A model generated the notes under the pieces. That model was given only the letters and a program-made list of their open reading frames with translations. It was not told where the DNA came from and ran no database searches. The position numbers were made by a program, and so were the translations under genes. A DNA stretch of 64,000 bases from Azorinus chamasolen (taxonomy: Eukaryota; Mollusca; Bivalvia; Cardiida; Solecurtidae), in contig OY755240.1 of NCBI GenBank assembly GCA_963576725.1, forward strand, positions 61,008,633-61,072,632, given 5' to 3'. This document shows, piece by piece, positions 22,601 through 31,100 of the stretch; the stretch's first letter is position 1; every line of letters begins with the position of its first letter.

Positions 22601-25600
22601 TTTGGAGGAAAAAATGGAGGTATTGCCATAGCTATGGTGATGTTGAAATTGTTGCTATCGTTGTTAATTACTTTATATTAACATTTTCTCATTTCCATTA
22701 AAAACTTGTTCAAAGTATCAAAATCAGTTTTGAGACCATATTTTTTGCCATATTTTTGGCAAAGAAATGAGGGAAATTTTACTTTAAGAATTGAAGCAGA
22801 TGACAATTGTTGCAGATGGAAAATTATATTGCATGTAAAGAGTTCAGTCATTACATATAATTATTGTTTGTATGTAGCACTTAAGTTAGACTTGCACATT
22901 AACCTTTTTCCTCATACAAACACCTTTTCATGCCTTTGCAAGGAAAATAAACCCTGGCCACATGTCTCCTGTAGGATCTGTCTGATCAGAGTCTGCTCTG
23001 TTTGGATATTGAATTATATAGATCCGATCCTACAGTTTTTGTCAAAGCAAAAATTCCCTTGAACATTTAAAAATTAACATTATTAAAATTAAGTTTCCCT
23101 GTTCTACGTTTATTCCAAATTTCAATAAAAAGGGTTATAATAAATAATAAAATATGAAAGGTGGAACATTGTAGCCATATTAGAAAGTAAAGAAACAAGA
23201 TCTGTCAAATTCCATTAGCAAACGGAGCAGACCCTGATCAGACAGCTCCTATAGGAGCTGTCTGATCTGGGTCTACTTTGTTTGCAAATGCATAAACAAT
23301 TAAAAAGATGTTTGTATGAAGGAAAGGGTTAATATTCATGAAGTGACCTAATTCGCCTTTAAATGTTCATTTGGGAAAAAGTTTATCCCTTATCCCTCTA
23401 TTCCTGCATTTCCAAACAACTAAGATCCAAATGAAACGCCAAGTAACTCGCCATGCTGTTTGACACTCAAAAATTTCTCAAAAGCTTAATTCGAGGGTTT
23501 GGTGCAAAACTATTGTAACTCCTTCACTTTGTGAAGGAGTTACAATAGTTCTGCACAAAGCCCTCGAATTGAATTTGTAAGTAGTCAAAATTGCTTCAGC
23601 TCCAAGGTTGAGCAGATATTATTTCTTGACATCGTGGTAAAGGTTATAAGAATTACTATGCTAGTAGTTTTGAAGTTCAGCTGTATTTTGGTGTCAGAGT
23701 TAGAAAAGTTGTTAAATGCTCGCCAAGGATCGCATTTAACTACTTTTCTGACAAGCCAAAATACAGCTTAACTTCAAAACTACTAGCGTAGTAATTCTTT
23801 TATCATGCAACACCAATAAAGAATGGAGAAAATGAAGAAAAAGAAAGTTTGCTCAAGTGGTTCTGTCCCCTGAATAAAAATACATGCCAGTACAATATAC
23901 GTGACGTCATATTGACGTGCAGTGACGTCGTCGATTTTTACAACATAAACAAACTTGATTTAATCCTTTTATATGGACAAAACGTTGAGACAAAGGTGAG
24001 CAAATGTGTTAAATTTGATGTTTATGTTAAATTATGCCTTTTCTCCCTTTTGTTTTCCTCCTCTTGGCTGAATTAAACTTGCATCCCAGTGGGGTCAGTA
24101 CACATGCACTGTACCTCACAAAATACAGCGTCGACGTGGAAAATATTATGCTAGTAGGAAGTGACTGTATTTTGTGATGTTGCATGATAAAACCATGATT
24201 TCCTTGTCTATGTCTATAGGTCTGCTCTGATTGCTTTGGACATTATATCAGTCTGATTTTACAGTGTTTGCAAGAGCAAAATTTCAATTGAAAAGTTTAC
24301 GTTTATATAGAAATTCAGCTATTAAATTCATGATTTCATTATTTCTAACATGAATACTGAGTTGGGAAAGGGTTAAAGGGCGAACTGTCTTCATTTCTCA
24401 GGGTTCCAAAGCTACGGATACTATTAATTGGTACCAGTATACCCAGAAGTACTAAGATGTTGGTGGCGAATGTCAGAGAGAAATATAACAAGGTACTGGC
24501 TTTGTTGTAATTGTGCAGACCTGGGGTAATTAAAATTGCAATTGTAATTAATTACAATTAATTACATGTTTTCAGTGTAATTGATGTAATGCATAATTGA
24601 GTGCTATTTTAATTACATGTAATTGTAATGTAATTAATTACAGTGAAAAATTAGGTGTAATGAACAATTACTTTTCAATTACTTTTCAATTACTTTGGTT
24701 ATTTACACTATAAAGCATACATATTCAGTGATTTTAATATATTTAATTTTTTAAACACTGAATCAGAATAATAGATTTAATTTTTAAACACTGAATCCAT
24801 GGAGAAAGTGAGTAAATAACAAATGTTATTTCAGTGTACATGTATTATATTGTTTAGTACACAGACAAGTTCAAATAACATATAATAATAATTATATAGA
24901 GATCCCATATTTTGCAAATTATTAATCTGCTTCAATCAGGGTTTTATAATTATACCCAGTTGAATAATTAAACACAACTCATGAAAATGGTAAAATTGTA
25001 ATATTCATTCTTCCATTATGAGCAAAGACTTGGCAGACATTACCAGTCTGTATTGCTATCAGTACATACAGAAGGCATCTCATCTCAGTCTACATTATTT
25101 TCTTAAATTTACTTTGTCATATAACATATCAAAACTATATTAAAACGGATTTAATCTGCATTTAATTTCTGCATTTTATGGGAATATGTTCACTGTGTTG
25201 TATTTTTTGGACTTAGAACAAAACCTAGAGTAATATTTCAAACAGTGCAGACCTTTTTCAAAGGGCTCCTATAGCAGTGCTTTGATCTGGGTATATATTG
25301 TTTTCAAGTTTCATCAGTGCAATATGAACAAGTATATTGTGCTGGAAGAGTTATTTAAAGTTTGGCGGACTACAAGTATCCAGAATGATAATTGAATACC
25401 TACATGTACAGCCAAAAGAGGTTTGCATTGACACCTTTACCTGTGATAATTATGCTATTGCTATTGACAATAGACACTGTGACACCTGACTGACCACAGA
25501 AAGCAAAATGCAGTGGCCATACATTGTATAACCCTTTGCCTGCTAACAAATGACACAAGCTAAATTCTATGTCTGCTCCTTTGTTACAAATGTTTCATAT

Positions 25601-28130
25601 GAACCAAAAGATGAGGAAAATTTTGAACTTACAGTATCTAGTGTAAACTGGGTATTAAAGTGTGTATATTTGAGCTTCAAAATAATTAAATGATCGGTTT
25701 GTTGTGTAAACTCTTAACAAGTTGCAAGATAGTTTTACTAACGTTTTTCCCCAGTCCTGATATTTACTGGTATGGCAGATCTGCAGTATTCTAGATTATG
25801 TATGAAAATTTAGAATCATTGTAGACCCTGATCAGACATCTATGTATAACATGTTTATGACAGCTTTCTGATGAAGATTTACTCTTTTGTATGTTGGTAT
25901 GTATATTCAGTGAGCACTTAAAGCTGTTTATAAAAATACTTCTGATACATGAACAGAATTCAATGACTGTAAATATGTTACTGGTCATTTACATGCATAC
26001 ATGTACTTACATGACTGGTACATGGGTTTATTCCCATTTCGTTTACTTCCCATTTCGTCTACTGTAATTCATTCCCATTTCGTCTACTGTAAAATTTTAC
26101 CCTGTTCCCATTTCGTCTACTGTTATAATGAAGTTATATTTACTCAGTTATTTTATTAATATCGTACAAGATTAAGACATTTTAGGACTGTTTAATGTGT
26201 TGTCAACATTTTTTATACTTTCTTTTAATATTTAAGATGCTTTTTTGGGCAGCAGACTTAATCCACAGTAGTATTTTTGACACCTATCACTGTTAGGGGG
26301 CCATTGCATAATCATGTTTTCTTAAGAATCACTGTTAGGGGGCCATTGCATAATCATGTTTTCACAGTTTTCTTAAGCATTTCCATGAGTTACATCAGTT
26401 GGGTTTGGACCCAGATCAAAAGTTTAGATGATGATCATTTTCCTTGATTGGCTGAAGTGGTTTCTTGTTTTTTTAAAATTGCATTTTTGCTTGCATAAAA
26501 ATTCTAAGATAAACCTTAAAAGTCCTACACAACCCTGTTTTGGGTTTTGATCCAGATCAATAATTTGGGTCAAGATCAACCAAAACATTACAACTTGATA
26601 TTAAAAAGTCCACAAATGCATGAATTTTGCGTGCTGTGAAGATAATATAATATTGATCAAAGACACAAAAATATAAATTCGTGGCAGTAGACATGAAAAA
26701 TATAAGCAGTAGACGAAATGGGAAAGGGTGTAAAATTAGGAGTAGACGAAATGGGAACAAAAGCCAAAATAGTAGACGAAATGGGAAGTAGACGAAATGG
26801 GAAGTAGACGAAATGGGAAGTTACCGGTACATGTACTAGTTGTGTTACTTAATAATCTTGTTTTCTAAAACATTTCTTGTTGCCAGCCTTTTGAAAGTAA
26901 TTGAGATGTAATTAATTACATTTGGCAAAGTAATTGTAATTTAATTAATTTCATGAATAAAACCCATATAATTAATGGTAATTGACCTTTTATGAATGTA
27001 ATTGTAATTTAATTAATTACATTGTCATGTAATTAACCCCAGGTCTGTAATTGTGTAGTCTGAAAATACTATAACACTTTTCTCATTTTCATGCCTTTGC
27101 AAACAGAATATGTTTAGATATTATTGACCCATCTGTACAAGAACTAAAAAACCAAAAGAACCAGAGAAACTCAGTCGATAATAAGAGTAGGGCATTGCAT
27201 CCTGGTTTCTCTGTATCTGCTCCCGTCTCTCTGTGGCATCCATAGCCCATAGTTGGCAGAAACAGACGTTAATCAACACAAACAAGTATGCTGTTGTCAG
27301 TTTAATTACAGTAGATGTCCAAAATCTTTATCATTAGCCTTGACTTCATCAAACATTAAACTGTTGTTCATCAAGTCAAGAACCTTTATTTGACCGTGAC
27401 ACATGACATCACCGTGCATAGTGACCTAGTTAAATAGAACTTACAGATATGAAGGACAGACATGGCATCTGCTTATAGTGCTATTGTTAATATGTAAAAT
27501 ACAGTATATGTTCTTGGAGAAATTGTTTACTGACGACAATGATTCAACATTTAGAGTCGAGATACATTTTCGTGATTAGAAGTTTCTCTTTACTTATTAC
27601 TAGTTTCCAGATGTTTTGGGACCTGTGATGGACTCCATTGATGCCATATCAGAGAGAGCCCAGAAATGCTATATTGCCATGACAACAGATCCAAAGTCAG
27701 TGGAGGAACATCTGGCTACATTAGAGGTGCTGTTCATTGTTTAGCTCACCTGGCACAAAGTGTCTAGGTGAACTGTTGGGATCATCCTGTGTCCATCATG
27801 CATTGTCATGCAATGATATGTCATCTGTTTTAACCCTTTCCCTGTTGTAGGATTATTCCAAATTTCAATACCTACTGAATATTCATTGACAAAATAGTAA
27901 AAATGAAATATGGAAGGTGGAACATTGTAGCCATTTTAGAAAGTAAAGAAACAGATCTATCAAACTCCATAAGCAAACAAAGCAGACCCAGATTAGAAGG
28001 CTCCTATAGGAGCTGTCTGATCTGGGTTTACTCTGTTTGCAAATGCGTGAAAAAGCATTTATAGCATATGTTGCAGGAACTACATACGTGATACCTTCTT
28101 TAGCTCTACTTTGGCTGGGCTTTTTTTTTT

Positions 28131-28161
<31 letters not shown>

Positions 28162-31100
28162 GGTGGGGGGGGTGTTCCCATAATAAGACATTTTATTCTG
28201 TAATTAAACTTTGGATATACCCAATTACAACTCTATTAAAATATGATACGCTGTGTACTCCCTCATTGCCATAGCGGGTCGAATAGTGTTTGACTGGAGG
28301 GGTTGCATAGTGCGCGTATATAACAGTTGTGTATTTGTATTGCTTAGTTTATATGCATGTATTTCAAATTGATCTGTTCTGTTACCCAATTTTCCGGCAA
28401 TATTTTATGTGCAGTGTTGTATGTTAAACGAATGTACCCAAGTCTGTTGAGTCTGGGTCAAAATTATGGGACGTACTGGCACTGCGCATAGAATGTTGCA
28501 TTCAAGTTTTGTTTTTTTATAATCTGAGTGCGTTGACACACTATAATGGAACATAATACGACAGACAGATAAACTTACGGAAAAGATTAGCTTATTTACC
28601 AATGTCCTAAATAAATTCTATTTTATTATTATTCTTATCTATATATAAGTATTAAATATATTTTATTTTAAATGTTCTGTAATTTATGCATTATTGTACA
28701 GTAAATGTATCTTTGTGAAGCGCTTTTGAACGCACATATCCTGTATGAAAAGAGCGCTATATAAATGTGGTATAATAATAATAATAATAATAATAATATC
28801 AAGGAAAGGGTTAATTAAATTGTCTTTTAAGTGATATCTGTTACTAAACTGCAGAATGGTTTTTGACCAAACTTCACAAGAATGATTCTGAGGTAGTTGT
28901 TAATCCAATTATATGAAATCTGCAGCATAAGCATGAGATAACACTGTAAAACCTCTCTATAGTCTATAACGACCACTAAATTGTGTTAATTAGTTGGTAT
29001 TTAGAGCAGGTGGTTGCTTAAAGCAAGGTGAAAGTAAAACAGAACGCTCCTATAGGAGCGTTCTGTTTTACTTCCACCTTGCTTTAAGCAGCCACCTGCC
29101 TTTAACACAAAATACTTGGTGTAATTTAGTGGTCGTTATAGAGAGGTTATACTGCAATAGATTTTTAGGGACAATTTGTTTAACCCATTCCCTGTTCAAT
29201 AATCATGTAATAAAGACATCATTAATATTTATTACCTTAACTTTTATGATGGAATATGTACGCAGGATATTTTGACTCGAGCAGAAACTGTAGAATCAGA
29301 TCTACAGGGTTACAGATAAGGTTTTGATGGGTATTTACTCCTTGATTTTTTACCAATACAGTGGGTATTTGCAATTTTTATTGGGTATTGGCAATTTTCG
29401 TAATTGGGTATTATTCATATTCTCATTAGGTATTCTAATTGTTTTTGCTTTTTGCTATATTTATTTGCTTTGTGTTACTCATTCTTTTGAAAAACAATTT
29501 CTTTTTCCACAATTTTAATTGGGTAAATACCCCAATACTCCCCTTATCTGTAACCCTGGATCTGTATTATATGATGAGCAAACAGAGCAGTCCCTTAGCA
29601 GATGGCGGCTATAGGAGCCATCTGATCTGGGTCTACTTGGTTTGCAAATGCATAAAAAATGTGTTTATAACTTTATATGATTGAAGGGGTTAATTGACAT
29701 CTCTTCCTAAACAACCACATTAAATGTCACCAAACTTAACAGGAATTATACTTTAATAGGCAGTCCTCAAAGTTTTGTAAATGTTTTGGTCTGCTGTATA
29801 AATAGGTCAAAGGAATTAACGATAAGATTTCACACCAAACAATGACTTGTTTTAGAAGTCTGTAAGAATGGACTGAAATTGTAGTTTGTTTAACCCTTTC
29901 CCCAATAGACAACATTTGGCACTAATGCAAACATAGTAGACCCAAACCAGAGACTTCTGTAGGATTAATAATGTTTTATTACCCTTTCCCTGTTCTATGT
30001 TTATTCCAAAGTTCAATACCTACTGAATATCCATGGACAAAATGGCTATAATGAAATATGGAAGATGGAAAATTTTAGCTGTGTTAGAAAGTAAAGAAAC
30101 GGATCTATCAAATTCCATTAGCAAACAGAGCAGACCCTGATCAGACAGCTCCTATAGGAGCCGTATTATCGTGGTCTTCTATGTTTGCAAATGCATAAAA
30201 AGGTATTTATATGAAGGAAATAGTTAAGTTGTGACATTTTTCATAAGTACGACAGAAGACATCATCATCAGTCTGAGTAATGTCATTTGTTGTTCCGTCA
30301 GATGGAGGTATTGTTATATTTGGCCGTCATTGCTATAACTATGATGGATTCATACACTTGTAATTTGTAAGAGTGTTAATCTTTCTACTCTGTTTTTCTA
30401 ATGCATAAAATTGCATCTCTATCAGGTAAGTAGAACTTAATAGTTAGCAGAGCTACAGATAAAGGTGCGTACCCAATTACTAAAATCGTCATTTCTCCAC
30501 CAAACCCTATACTGTGACCACTCTTTAGAATCGTCTCAAAGAGACGATTTGAAAGAGTGGTCACAGTATAGGGTTTGGTGGAGAAATAAAGGAGCTATTC
30601 CTGAAAATAATTAAATTGACACGTCATATCTGGACCTCTGAGTTAGGGTCTGTATCAGATGATAATTTTCTAGGGTCTGTATCAGATGATGATGACTTTC
30701 TTGCCTTCTGGTCTTGACACACAACTTTACTGGCGGACTTTTAAATAACAAACAGTTCGGTCCTGATCTGAGGGCTCCTCTAGGAACCATCTTTTCTGGG
30801 TCTGCACTGTTTGCAAATGCTAGTAGACTCAATTCCCACATTCTACAGGTTTGTGTAGCATTGTACAGTAGAACCTGTCCTAAACGGCCATTCATTTATT
30901 GAACATAGGAGTCTTAAAAGTAGGTGGTTCCCTGTTCTATGTTTATTCCAACTTTCAATACCTACTGAATATTCATTAAGAAAATAGTTATAAAGAAATG
31001 TAGAAGGTGGAACATTGTAGACATTTTAGAAAGCAAAGACACAGTTCTATCAAATTATATTAGCAAACAGAGCAGACCCTCCTAGAGGAGCCGTCTGATC

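Noticed and set aside
24516..27047. Search for a hAT transposase in the 2.5-kb element
   Set aside because: Only short ORFs with no recognisable RNase-H-like or BED finger motifs; treated as non-autonomous.
29324..29518. 64-codon hydrophobic ORF
   Set aside because: Lies inside the CAGGGTTACAGATAAGG element; AT-rich DNA gives Phe/Leu/Ile codons by composition.
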